From Clostridium sp. cel8 (GTDB lineage Bacteria > Bacillota > Clostridia > Clostridiales > Clostridiaceae): DNA of 64,000 nucleotides. The notes beneath the pieces are model-generated. The model made no database searches and was not told the DNA's origin. It saw only the letters and a list, made by a program, of their open reading frames with translations. Positions 53,419 through 61,807 of this stretch are shown here, piece after piece (position 1 is the first letter of the stretch; each line of letters starts with the position of its first letter). Both the position numbers and the translations under genes were made by a program. The stretch spans positions 1 through 64,000 of the forward strand of contig NZ_JACGAG010000009.1 of assembly GCF_014050525.1 (NCBI RefSeq). The letters run 5' to 3'.

Positions 53419-54168
53419 TTGGAATTAAAATATATAAAAGATATACTTGAAAAAGTTAAAGATGGATCTTTAGATATAGAAGATGCCTCTAAAAAGCTAT
53501 CTGATATGACATTTAAAGATTTAGGATATGCCAAAATCGATAATAACAGAGAATTTAGAGTTGGTTATCCTGAAGTTATATACTGCGAAGGAAAGACTCC
53601 TGATCAAGTAAAAGGTATAGTAAAGTTTATGATGACAAAAGGTGATAACATACTTGGAACTAGAGCAAATGAAGAGCACTATAAAGCTGTAAAAGAAGTA
53701 TGTTCTAAAGCAAAGTATAATAAAGAGGGAAGAGTAATAACTGTAACAAATAAAAAGATTAAACCTTCAGATACCTATATAGCTATTGTAACAGCAGGAA
53801 CTTCTGACATTCCAGTTTCTGAGGAAGCAGCTTTAACTGCAGAGATGTTTGGGGAAAGAGTTGAAAGAATATATGATGTTGGAGTTGCAGGAATACATAG
53901 ATTATTCAATAAATTGGATTTAATAAGAGGTGCAAAAGTGATAATTGTTATAGCAGGAATGGAAGGAGCACTAGCAAGTGTTGTTGGTGGACTAGTAGAT
54001 AAACCTGTTATAGCTGTTCCAACTAGTGTTGGTTATGGGGCCAATTTTGGAGGTATTTCTGCGTTGCTTTCTATGTTAAATAGCTGTGCAAGCGGTGTCA
54101 GTGTGGTAAATATAGATAATGGATTTGGGGCAGGATATTTGGCAAGTATGATAAATCGAATTCACTAG
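53419..54168 (+). CDS. larB: LarB, pyridinium-3,5-biscarboxylic acid mononucleotide synthase
   Basis: LarB carboxylates nicotinic acid adenine dinucleotide in nickel-pincer cofactor synthesis. It has a PurE-like fold. Typical features are FREVGYPEVIYCEGKTPDQ-like (FRVGYPEVIYCEGK), the VTAGTSDIPVSEEA loop, GVAGIHRLF, VIAGMEGALASVVGGLVDKPVIAVPTSVGYG and the C-terminal GFGAGYLASMI. I prefer TTG 53419, after AAGGTGAT, over an in-frame GTG at 53410 that is part of the ribosome site. It is 26 bases behind larC and surely co-transcribed. Confidence 0.93.
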   Translation: MELKYIKDILEKVKDGSLDIEDASKKLSDMTFKDLGYAKIDNNREFRVGYPEVIYCEGKTPDQVKGIVKFMMTKGDNILGTRANEEHYKAVKEVCSKAKYNKEGRVITVTNKKIKPSDTYIAIVTAGTSDIPVSEEAALTAEMFGERVERIYDVGVAGIHRLFNKLDLIRGAKVIIVIAGMEGALASVVGGLVDKPVIAVPTSVGYGANFGGISALLSMLNSCASGVSVVNIDNGFGAGYLASMINRIH

Positions 54169-54463
54169 AAAAGTAGTTTAATTTATTATTGGATATACTA
54201 TATATTTGTCAACATGAAGATATTTGAAATGCATGCATTTTAATTCAATTATAATAGTATTTTCATATAAATCTTTTTAGCACTTTAAATGGTTATAAAT
54301 ATCAAGAAATATCTATAAAAGTGTTAAATTGCACATTAAAATGGTGAATGTTATAATTAAGATGTAATTATAAAAACCATATATGTATAGGGATTACTTA
54401 TTTTATTGCAATATTAAAGCAATCATTTCTTATAAATTTGGTGTTTGTTAGGAGGAATAGCAA

Positions 54464-55852
54464 ATGAAATTGACAGGAGTGTTGGAAAAAACAGCTAAAG
54501 ATGCGTTAGTTAAGGCTTGTTTGCAATTGCTAAATAGTGATAATCCTGAAAATAGTATTGATAAATTGTTTGCACTTGTAAAAAAGACTGTAGGTAATAA
54601 TGATGAAAGTATGTCAAAGGTTTTAAGAGTAGAGGAGCTATACAATACTAATCCAGCTATTCATGAGTTAGTTACAAGGATTGTGAGAGATACAAATAGA
54701 AATTGCATGAATAAATTTTTCACTAACTTTTTTGCAAATGCAGCCTGGTATGGTATACCAAAAAGAGCTAAATTTTTTGAAAAGACAGGCATAAAAACAC
54801 CATTTACAATACTTATTAGTCCTTCTATGAGGTGTAACTTACGATGCACTGGTTGTTATGCTTCAAGCTATAGTAAAAAAGATGATATACCATTTGAAGA
54901 ATTGGATAGAATTATTAAAGAGGCAAGAGATCTTGGAATTTATTATTTTGTAATTCTTGGTGGGGAACCATTTATAAATGACTATATGCTTGATTTGTAT
55001 AAAAAATACAATGATTGTATGTTTACACCTTTTACTAATGGTACACTTATTACAGATGATATAGCTGATAAATTGCAAGAACTTGGAAATGTAATACCTA
55101 TGTTTTCTCTTGAAGGATTTGAGGAAGAAACAGATAAAAGAAGAGGAAAAGGCGTATTTAAGAAAGTTATGCATGCTATGGATCTTTTAAGAGAAAGGGG
55201 AATTCTATTTGGAGTTTCTTCTGCCACAGGTAGATACAATGTAGATGTAGTAACTTCTGATAAATTTGTAGATATGCTTATAGAAAAAGGATCTAAGATG
55301 AGTTGGTATTTCCTGTTTATGCCAGTTGGGAAGAAACCAGATACAAAGGGAATGCTTACCCCAGAGCAAAGGGTTTATCTTGGTAAAAGAGCTAGAAAAA
55401 TACGTACTACTAAGCCATACTTTACTATAGATTTCTTTAACGATGCACCTTATGTTGGAGGCTGTATAGCAGGAAAATTCTATTGTCATATAAATTCTAA
55501 AGAGCAAGTTGAGCCTTGTATATTCGCACATTTTTCAGTAGATAATTTAAAAAATGGCAGAAAACTTGTTGATGTATTTAAGTCAGATTTCTTTACAGAA
55601 TTAAGACATAGACAACCATATAACAAGAATTTGCTTTTACCTTGTATGATGATTGATAATCCAAATGAAATTAGAGAAATTGCTAAAAAAACTGGAGCTA
55701 AACCTACTGATGAAGGTGCAGAGATGATGCTTCAGGATAAAAAGTTCAAAGAAGAACTAGATAAAGTATCAAGTGATTTTAAACCTTATGCAGAGAAGGC
55801 TTGGAAGGAAGAATTTAATTCAACAGGAAATTATAAAATGTCAAAAGGCTAA
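54464..55852 (+). CDS. Radical SAM protein of unknown function
   Basis: This 462-residue protein has a radical SAM cluster motif SPSMRCNLRCTGCYAS (C124, C128, C131), the GGEPF SAM-site motif and further barrel segments to about 320. Cysteines in GGCIAGKFYCHINSKEQVEPCIFAHF (about 335-360) resemble a SPASM-like second cluster site. The N-terminal 110 residues are helical and of unknown role. AGGAGGAATAG precedes the ATG. Such proteins are common in clostridia, but the substrate is not known, and no peptide or partner enzyme gene adjoins it. Confidence 0.85.
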   Translation: MKLTGVLEKTAKDALVKACLQLLNSDNPENSIDKLFALVKKTVGNNDESMSKVLRVEELYNTNPAIHELVTRIVRDTNRNCMNKFFTNFFANAAWYGIPKRAKFFEKTGIKTPFTILISPSMRCNLRCTGCYASSYSKKDDIPFEELDRIIKEARDLGIYYFVILGGEPFINDYMLDLYKKYNDCMFTPFTNGTLITDDIADKLQELGNVIPMFSLEGFEEETDKRRGKGVFKKVMHAMDLLRERGILFGVSSATGRYNVDVVTSDKFVDMLIEKGSKMSWYFLFMPVGKKPDTKGMLTPEQRVYLGKRARKIRTTKPYFTIDFFNDAPYVGGCIAGKFYCHINSKEQVEPCIFAHFSVDNLKNGRKLVDVFKSDFFTELRHRQPYNKNLLLPCMMIDNPNEIREIAKKTGAKPTDEGAEMMLQDKKFKEELDKVSSDFKPYAEKAWKEEFNSTGNYKMSKG

Positions 55853-55854
55853 AT

Positions 55855-55888
55855 AAAAACTGGAGAATATTTATTCTTCAGTTTTTTA
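55855..55888 (+). terminator. Intrinsic terminator after the radical SAM gene
   Basis: AAAAACTGGAGAATA / TATTCTTCAGTTTTT forms a 15-bp stem with one G-T pair and a two-base loop, ending in T residues. Confidence 0.8.
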
Positions 55889-55908
55889 TATTAATATATT
55901 TTAAATAG

Positions 55909-55934
55909 TCACAATAGATTTTCCTATTTTGTGA
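55909..55934 (+). promoter_or_regulatory. Operator-like inverted repeat upstream of the solute-binding protein
   Basis: TCACAATAG and CTATTTTGTGA form an imperfect inverted repeat directly before a TATAAT hexamer at 55935-55940. This is the expected location of a repressor site, but no regulator can be named. Confidence 0.35.
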
Positions 55935-55979
55935 TATAATTGTCTTGTATAATTTTAAATGAATTTTAGGAGAATATCC

Positions 55980-57248
55980 ATGAAACGTTATATAAAATTA
56001 TGTGTTATTTTCATAATGATTTTAAATTTAAGTTTAGGTGTATCATGCCAAAAAAAAGATGAAATTGAGAAAAGTAAAGTATATATTGGAACTATAAATG
56101 TTATAACAGATGAAAGACATAAGAATCAGTTTGAAACTGCTGCTGAGGAATTTAAGAAAATTCATAATCAGGCTAATATAAATGTAAAAGTTTCTAATGA
56201 TATAAGAGAAAATATTGACAGCTTATTAAAAAATAAGAAAAGTGAGTCAGATATATTGACAGTTAATGATGAAGATTTAGATTATGTTTTAGACAATTAT
56301 AAAAGTGATATTTTAAATTTGAAATCTAGAGTTTCAAGTTATAAGGGATCTATACTGTCAAATAAGATTTATAATGCTACTGTAAATGGAAATATATATG
56401 CAATGCCATGGGACGTTTTACCTGAACTTATAGTGTATAGAAGAGATATATTTAAAACTAATGATGTTAATCCAGATGATATAAAGACATGGCAAGACTA
56501 TATAGAAATAGGAAATAAGTTAAAAGAGAAAACTGGTATGAATTTTATGGTAAATTGTAAAAGCGATAGTAATCTAAATATGATTCTTGCAAATCAACTT
56601 GGAACTAGTTATTTTAATAGTGATAAAGAATTGGATTTTAAGTCTGGAAAATGGACCAAAATATTTGACCTAGAAAAAGAACTCTATAATAATAATTTAA
56701 TTGTAAATGTTGACTCTGATGATAAGCTTTTATCTATGGCTAAAGATGGAGATATTCTAACATTTATTGCTACACCATATTTGGCGTATGATCTAATGAA
56801 TACAATGAAAAGTGATGATATTTGGGGTGTTATGAAGTTGCCTGCATTTGAACCAGGTGGAAATGAATCAGTATCTGTAGGAGGAACTAACCTAGTTATA
56901 AATAAAAATTCAGATAATGTTGATCTGTCAAGTGAATTTATAAAATTTATACTAACAGATGATAAATTACAAATAGACCTATTAAATAATTATGGAAGAA
57001 TTCCAGTATATAAAAATGCATATTATTTTAAAGATATAAATAGATTTGTAAATTATTACAATAATAATATATGGAAACTATTTATAGATAGTCAGATGCA
57101 ATCTTTCAATATAAAATATACAAAGTATTTTCCAGAAGTTAAAGACAAGATTAACGCTATTTTAAGTCCAGATAATTTAAAAAGTAAAGATAAGAAAGAT
57201 TTAGTTTCAGATATAACAAAAGCTATTGAAAAAGTAGTAGTGCAATAA
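55980..57248 (+). CDS. Orphan extracellular solute-binding lipoprotein (family 1)
   Basis: This 422-residue protein looks like a sugar-type ABC solute-binding protein. It starts at ATG 55980 after AGGAGAA (a longer frame from 55959 has no site). A lipoprotein signal peptide ends at C23 in LGVSC; the -3 residue is glycine, which is unusual. The family-1 segments DILTVNDEDLDYVL, AMPWDVLPELIVYRRDIF and GGTNLVINKNSDN follow. No permease or ATPase gene lies beside it, so it must work with a remote transporter or act as a sensor or cell-surface protein. Confidence 0.85.
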   Translation: MKRYIKLCVIFIMILNLSLGVSCQKKDEIEKSKVYIGTINVITDERHKNQFETAAEEFKKIHNQANINVKVSNDIRENIDSLLKNKKSESDILTVNDEDLDYVLDNYKSDILNLKSRVSSYKGSILSNKIYNATVNGNIYAMPWDVLPELIVYRRDIFKTNDVNPDDIKTWQDYIEIGNKLKEKTGMNFMVNCKSDSNLNMILANQLGTSYFNSDKELDFKSGKWTKIFDLEKELYNNNLIVNVDSDDKLLSMAKDGDILTFIATPYLAYDLMNTMKSDDIWGVMKLPAFEPGGNESVSVGGTNLVINKNSDNVDLSSEFIKFILTDDKLQIDLLNNYGRIPVYKNAYYFKDINRFVNYYNNNIWKLFIDSQMQSFNIKYTKYFPEVKDKINAILSPDNLKSKDKKDLVSDITKAIEKVVVQ

Positions 57249-57288
57249 AATTTTAGATTAATTTGGTAAATTTACTAATAAAAATTTG

Positions 57289-57302
57289 TATAAACGTTTA
57301 CA
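57289..57302 (+). promoter_or_regulatory. cre-like site overlapping a promoter
   Basis: TATAAACGTTTACA matches the catabolite-responsive element TGWAANCGNTNWCA at 13 of 14 positions. Its right end is the -35 hexamer (TTTACA) of the promoter at 57297-57325. A repressor such as CcpA bound here would block that promoter. Confidence 0.5.
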
Positions 57303-57325
57303 AGAAAAAGATTTTATTGTATAAT
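57297..57325 (+). promoter_or_regulatory. Sigma-A promoter in the gap between convergent genes
   Basis: TTTACA, a 17-base spacer and a perfect TATAAT, pointing right. There is no protein gene on the plus strand ahead; only a strong terminator follows at 57367-57413. Confidence 0.65.
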
Positions 57326-57331
57326 ATATTA

Positions 57332-57413
57332 AGGGGATTTAATCATAGGGTTTTTTTAAATATATGAAATCTTTTAACTAGGGGCGGAAAGCTAGTTAAA
57401 AGATTTTATTTTT
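57332..57413 (+). ncRNA. Predicted small RNA, about 80 nt
   Basis: A promoter (57297-57325) is followed after about 40 bases by a perfect 14-bp terminator hairpin (AAATCTTTTAACTA / TAGTTAAAAGATTT) with a T-rich tail. The only start codon within it opens a five-codon frame with no clear ribosome site. The transcript would be antisense only to the last bases of the glycosyltransferase gene. It is a prediction from signals only; the hairpin is also usable as terminator for that minus-strand gene and for the solute-binding protein gene. Confidence 0.35.
57367..57413. terminator. Bidirectional intrinsic terminator
   Basis: A 14-bp perfect stem with a 12-base loop GGGGCGGAAAGC, flanked by T-rich sequence to the right and A-rich sequence to the left, between converging genes. 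Confidence 0.85.
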
Positions 57414-58536
57414 ATATTTTCATATTTACTACCTTGTTATATACGTCGATTGTTTGTTCAGCAGTTTTTCTCCAAGAAAACAGCTTTGAGCGATTTAAAC
57501 CCTTTATACTTAGTTCATTCCATATCCCTTTTTCATTTAAAATTGCTTCAATAGAGTACATAAGACTTTCTGTATCTTTTGGATCGATTAGTATTGCACC
57601 ATCACCTGTTACTTCTGGTATAGAAGATATATCAGAAGTAATTACTGGAGTACCACAGCTCATGGCTTCAAGTGGTGGGAGTCCAAATCCTTCATAAAGA
57701 GATGGATAGACAAATAAATCAGATGCATTATAAAAAATTGGCATTAATGAATTTGATACAAATCCAGTAAATTTTATGTTTTTTTCTATATCTAGAGTTG
57801 AACAATATTCTTTTAATTTTTGAGAATCATCTTTATTTGATCCAACTATAACTAAATCATAATCTCTATCTAAATTTTTGTGAACTTTGGAAAATGCATC
57901 TATTAAAAAAGAAACATTTTTTCTAGGGCTAAAGCCTCCTATATACAGTATAAATGGCTTATCTATATTGTACTTGGATTTTATTTCATTTTTACACAGA
58001 GTTTTGTCTAAGGGTTTATATTTTTTATCCGCTGCTAGTGGAGTGACGAATATTTTGTTCTCATCTATGGGAAAAAATTTAAGTATATCTTTTTTTGAAC
58101 ATTCGGATACGGTTATTATTGCATCAGCTATATTCATAATTTTAGGCATTTCTTTAAGAAATTTTGTAAGATATCCTCTGCCAACAGTTTCAGGTAATAT
58201 ATATGGTATTAAATCATGGACAGTTATCACTTTTTTGCAATTTATATTTTCTGAAATACCTATCCCGTTTTGAGGTATATGATATATATCTACAGATTCT
58301 TTTTCTATATTCCTTGGAAAATAGTACTGTTCAAAAAATCTATGTTGTCTTTTAGACGCCATTATTATTTTAGTATTTTCTTTATTAAAATTTTCATATT
58401 TGTTTCCAGACCAATATATATGATAAAAGTTTTCACTATGATTTTTTAGCATATATGTCAATATTCTATTTGTATAAGTACCTATTCCAGTACCTTTATA
58501 CCAGTTAATTCCCCTTGCATCAATGGCAATTTTCAT
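57412..58536 (-). CDS. Glycosyltransferase family 4 protein (first copy)
   Basis: This is a retaining GT-B enzyme. The 374 residues have the N-terminal MKIAIDARGINWYKGTGIGTYT, ITVHDLIPYILPE, LYIGGFSPRKN and the EX7E motif in YEGFGLPPLEAMSCGTPVITSD. The start is the ATG of MKIAIDARG, with GGAGGT before it; an in-frame ATG five codons upstream overlaps that site. It resembles the enzyme at 61808-62938 over its whole length. The neighbourhood of CotS-like genes suggests a role in a spore-coat glycan, as B. subtilis cotSA (a GT4) neighbours cotS. Confidence 0.9.
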   Translation of the reverse strand: MKIAIDARGINWYKGTGIGTYTNRILTYMLKNHSENFYHIYWSGNKYENFNKENTKIIMASKRQHRFFEQYYFPRNIEKESVDIYHIPQNGIGISENINCKKVITVHDLIPYILPETVGRGYLTKFLKEMPKIMNIADAIITVSECSKKDILKFFPIDENKIFVTPLAADKKYKPLDKTLCKNEIKSKYNIDKPFILYIGGFSPRKNVSFLIDAFSKVHKNLDRDYDLVIVGSNKDDSQKLKEYCSTLDIEKNIKFTGFVSNSLMPIFYNASDLFVYPSLYEGFGLPPLEAMSCGTPVITSDISSIPEVTGDGAILIDPKDTESLMYSIEAILNEKGIWNELSIKGLNRSKLFSWRKTAEQTIDVYNKVVNMKI

Positions 58537-58702
58537 TAATTTTACCTCCATAATAAAGCAGACTGAAAAGTAATTGAGCCTTTGGGTTAAGACACTATAA
58601 TATATACTATTGTTTTATATATAAAAAGGTGAATTTTAAGATTTATCACATACATAAATATTTATTCATATACTACTATATAGTGATTTTGGAGGGAAAA
58701 CT

Positions 58703-59710
58703 TTGGATATTTTAATGGTACAGAAAAGCGTTGAGAGAAATTATAATATCCACATTGAATATATTGAAAAAATAAAAAATGTATATAAAATTAATACACA
58801 GTATGGAAATTTTTGTTTAAAAGTAATAAATTATGACATTGGACATTTTTTGTTTATTATTTCTGCCATGGAGCATTTACAAATGACTGGATTTAAAAGT
58901 GTACCTAAAATAATAAAAACAAAATATGGAACAAAATATATAGAGCTTGAGAATAAGTTTGCTTATTTGACATTATGGATTGATTCAAGAATAGCTGATT
59001 ATAATGATAAATCTGATATTTATATTGCAGCTTTAAAATTAGGACAGCTTCACAATAAAAGTTTAGGGTTTCAATTAACAGAAAAAATGAATCCTAGAGT
59101 GGGATGGTTTAAATGGATAGAAACATTTAATACAAGAAAAAATGAAATACTTGACTTTAAAAATAGAATTTTAAAGAAAGACAAGAGAACAGAATTTGAT
59201 AATCGATATATTAAAAAAATAGATGATGAAATTGAAAAATGTAAGTATTCCATTAGAAATATTGTAAGTAGTAACTATCTTGAAAAAATGAAAGTGGAAG
59301 TTTTGAAAAATGGATTTTGTCATCATGATTATGCAAATCATAATATACTCATAAGTTCTGATAGACAAGTAAATATAATAGATTTTGATTATTGTATTTT
59401 AGATACACATCTACATGATTTGGCCAGCTTACTTATAAGAACAATGAAACATGGTAAGTGGAGTATTCGTATGGCAGAATTTATATTAGACACTTATTCT
59501 TCTGAAAATACAGTATATCAGGATGATTTACCTGTTATGGCTGGATTTATGGAATTTCCACAGGACTATTGGCAAATTGGAATACAGTACTATTGGGAAG
59601 AGAAGCCATGGGGGCAGGATGTATTTTTAAAGAAGTTACAGAAGATATTTGAAGATGAAGAGCAAAAACAGCAGTTTATAGAAGAGTTTAGAAGAAAAAA
59701 ATATAATTAA
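58703..59710 (+). CDS. CotS-family spore coat protein (kinase-fold), first copy
   Basis: CotS proteins are aminoglycoside phosphotransferase/choline-kinase-like. The 335 residues have FCLKVINYD (nucleotide lysine region), the catalytic-loop-like FCHHDYANHNIL and the metal-binding IDFDYC. The normal HGD of kinases is HHD, as in CotS proteins, so phosphotransfer is possible but unproven. The start is TTG 58703 after TTGGAGGGAAA. Paralogs are at 60737 and 63053. It is divergent from the first glycosyltransferase gene. Confidence 0.88.
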   Translation: MDILMVQKSVERNYNIHIEYIEKIKNVYKINTQYGNFCLKVINYDIGHFLFIISAMEHLQMTGFKSVPKIIKTKYGTKYIELENKFAYLTLWIDSRIADYNDKSDIYIAALKLGQLHNKSLGFQLTEKMNPRVGWFKWIETFNTRKNEILDFKNRILKKDKRTEFDNRYIKKIDDEIEKCKYSIRNIVSSNYLEKMKVEVLKNGFCHHDYANHNILISSDRQVNIIDFDYCILDTHLHDLASLLIRTMKHGKWSIRMAEFILDTYSSENTVYQDDLPVMAGFMEFPQDYWQIGIQYYWEEKPWGQDVFLKKLQKIFEDEEQKQQFIEEFRRKKYN

Positions 59711-59731
59711 AATTTAAAGGAGGAAACTTCT

Positions 59732-59923
59732 ATGTCTCATAAAAAGAAGTCTAAAAGTAAAGAGGAAATAGAAAATCAAGATTTAGGATATTATGAAAAT
59801 AAAGTAAATAGTTTAAAGAAAACAGTAAAACAGCTTGAAAAGATAAAAAAAAGAAGAAAGGAAGTTCAGGAGTTAGAAAGAAAGAAGAGAAGGATAATGA
59901 AAAAAATGAAAAAACGTCATTGA
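59732..59923 (+). CDS. Small lysine-rich coiled-coil protein
   Basis: This 63-residue protein is almost entirely K, E and R (MSHKKKSKSKEEIENQD, then a coiled coil with LKKTVKQLEKIKKRR). The AAAGGAGG ribosome site 8 bases before the ATG supports it as real. It is located between a CotS-like gene and an unknown gene; a basic coat-bound or nucleic-acid-binding role is possible. No family recognised. Confidence 0.6.
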   Translation: MSHKKKSKSKEEIENQDLGYYENKVNSLKKTVKQLEKIKKRRKEVQELERKKRRIMKKMKKRH

Positions 59924-59960
59924 GAATTTTGTTATAACTATAAAATGAGGTGATTTCTTA

Positions 59961-60701
59961 GTGTATTATGATAACCTTGATTCATGTTTTAGTAAATATC
60001 TTGAAGATAAAAATATAATTAAGGTAAATAATTTTCAGAAACAAAAAAAAGATATAGATGTATCAAAAATAGAAGAACAAATAGAAATAATAAATGAATT
60101 TCATAATAGAATGATTGGTTATACAGGTCATATGAATAAAAGGCTTACAAATAGTCTTGGTAGAACGGTAGAACAATATAAAATTTATATCAAATGGCTC
60201 AGTAGAGATATAGATAGGATAAAACATAATGGATCAAATACTGAATTTGAAGAGATACTTGAAAACAAAGGAGAAGATTATTTAGATCGTGCTAATAAAT
60301 GTATAGAAGATATATATAATAATAATTATATACATCTTCTGAAAAGAAGTATGGTTAGGAATGAAGTGTGTCTTAAAAATGTATATTTTAATAACTTAAG
60401 GAAAGTAGAAGATGTAATACAAGTAATTAATATAAATGGTTGCTCTTATAACATGATAGAAATGGATGAAGTTAATTTTTTAAAGAAACTAAAGAAAAAA
60501 ATATTGAATATGGATCCTAGTAGATTTGTATTAAAATTTTGTGATATATCAAATTTAGATAAAGATAGTTTCAAATTTATAATTTCTATGTATAACTATC
60601 CATATGAATTTATGAAATGTTGCAATAAATATAGATATAAAAGGGAACTTATTGGAGAAGAAGAATGTGTTAATGAATTAAAGAAAATTGTACAAACTTA
60701 G
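59961..60701 (+). CDS. Unknown protein in the spore-coat island
   Basis: I do not recognise this 246-residue protein. It is charged and helical through most of its length (KKDIDVSKIEEQIEIINEFHNRM), with no signal peptide and no membrane helix. A GAGGTGAT site precedes the GTG start. It lies between two CotS-family genes in the same direction, so a spore-surface role is inferred from place only. Confidence 0.65.
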   Translation: MYYDNLDSCFSKYLEDKNIIKVNNFQKQKKDIDVSKIEEQIEIINEFHNRMIGYTGHMNKRLTNSLGRTVEQYKIYIKWLSRDIDRIKHNGSNTEFEEILENKGEDYLDRANKCIEDIYNNNYIHLLKRSMVRNEVCLKNVYFNNLRKVEDVIQVININGCSYNMIEMDEVNFLKKLKKKILNMDPSRFVLKFCDISNLDKDSFKFIISMYNYPYEFMKCCNKYRYKRELIGEEECVNELKKIVQT

Positions 60702-60736
60702 ATTTATTTTATCAATTTAATTTGGAGGTATTATTT

Positions 60737-61756
60737 GTGTCATACAGATACAGTGATAGAAAATGTCTTACTGAGTATGAACTTTGTGTTGAACTTTTTA
60801 ATAGCTTTAATTTGAAGGCATATGATGTAGTACCTGTGAGAAATGTCTATATGGTATCAACTGATAAAGGTGAAAAGATATTAAAAAAGGTTGAATATAC
60901 TATAGAGGAGCTTAATTATATATATGATGTTATAACATATATAAAAAAGAAGTTTAACAGAGTAGTAAATTTTTTGAAGAATAAAGATGGGAATATATAT
61001 ACTATATGGAATGGGGATATGTATTGCATAATGGATGTAGTTGATGGAAAAGAGTGTAATTTTAACAATCCTATAGACCTGACATATGCATCTAAATCAT
61101 TAGGAGAGATGCATAGAGCTTCACAGGGATTCAAAACTGATTTAACAGGAAAGTATAATAATGGGAAAATAATCGATACATTTAATAGAAGAATTCAAGA
61201 AATGGAGTTTTTCAAAAACATTGTAGGAATACATGAAAATAAAAATGAATTTGATGAAATATTTATAAAAGATGTGGATTACTATATTGATCAAATAAAA
61301 AATAGTATAGATATGCTAAATGATGCAGGGTATTATAAGCTATGTAGCGAAGATGATAAGATAGTTGTGTGCCATAATGATTTAGCTTACCATAATATAT
61401 TGATAAACGGCGGTGAAGCATATTTTATTGATTTTGACTATGCCATAATAGATATCAAGGTACATGATCTTTGCAATTTTATAAATAAAGTTATAAAAAA
61501 CTTTGCTTTTGATATTAGTAAAGCTGAAATTATTATAGAAAACTACTGCAAAACTAATACTTTAGATAAAAGAGAGATGAAAATTTTAGATGCAATGTTG
61601 AATTTCCCTTATGATTTTTATACTATATCCCGTGATTATTATACTAGACGTAAAGAATGGGATGAGAGTGTATTTTTAGATAGGCTCAAAAAGAAGGCTG
61701 CTTATAAAGATGATAGAGAGGAATTTTTAAAGAATTTTCATAAAATTTCATTTTAG
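60737..61756 (+). CDS. CotS-family spore coat protein (kinase-fold), second copy
   Basis: This 339-residue paralog of the gene at 58703 has the KIFLKKVEYT-like nucleotide region (EKILKKVEYTI), SLGEMHRASQGF, VCHNDLAYHNIL and IDFDYAIID. Here the catalytic segment reads HND rather than HHD. I prefer GTG 60737, after GGAGGT, over the in-frame TTG at 60722, which is the ribosome site itself. A terminator follows. Confidence 0.87.
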   Translation: MSYRYSDRKCLTEYELCVELFNSFNLKAYDVVPVRNVYMVSTDKGEKILKKVEYTIEELNYIYDVITYIKKKFNRVVNFLKNKDGNIYTIWNGDMYCIMDVVDGKECNFNNPIDLTYASKSLGEMHRASQGFKTDLTGKYNNGKIIDTFNRRIQEMEFFKNIVGIHENKNEFDEIFIKDVDYYIDQIKNSIDMLNDAGYYKLCSEDDKIVVCHNDLAYHNILINGGEAYFIDFDYAIIDIKVHDLCNFINKVIKNFAFDISKAEIIIENYCKTNTLDKREMKILDAMLNFPYDFYTISRDYYTRRKEWDESVFLDRLKKKAAYKDDREEFLKNFHKISF

Positions 61757-61770
61757 ATTATGGTTTAATA

Positions 61771-61806
61771 AAAAAAGTTTGTGCCAATATATGCACAAAC
61801 TTTTTT
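61771..61806. terminator. Bidirectional intrinsic terminator
   Basis: A perfect 14-bp stem, AAAAAAGTTTGTGC / GCACAAACTTTTTT, with an 8-base loop, lies between converging genes and is suited to stop both. Confidence 0.9.
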
Positions 61807-61807
61807 G

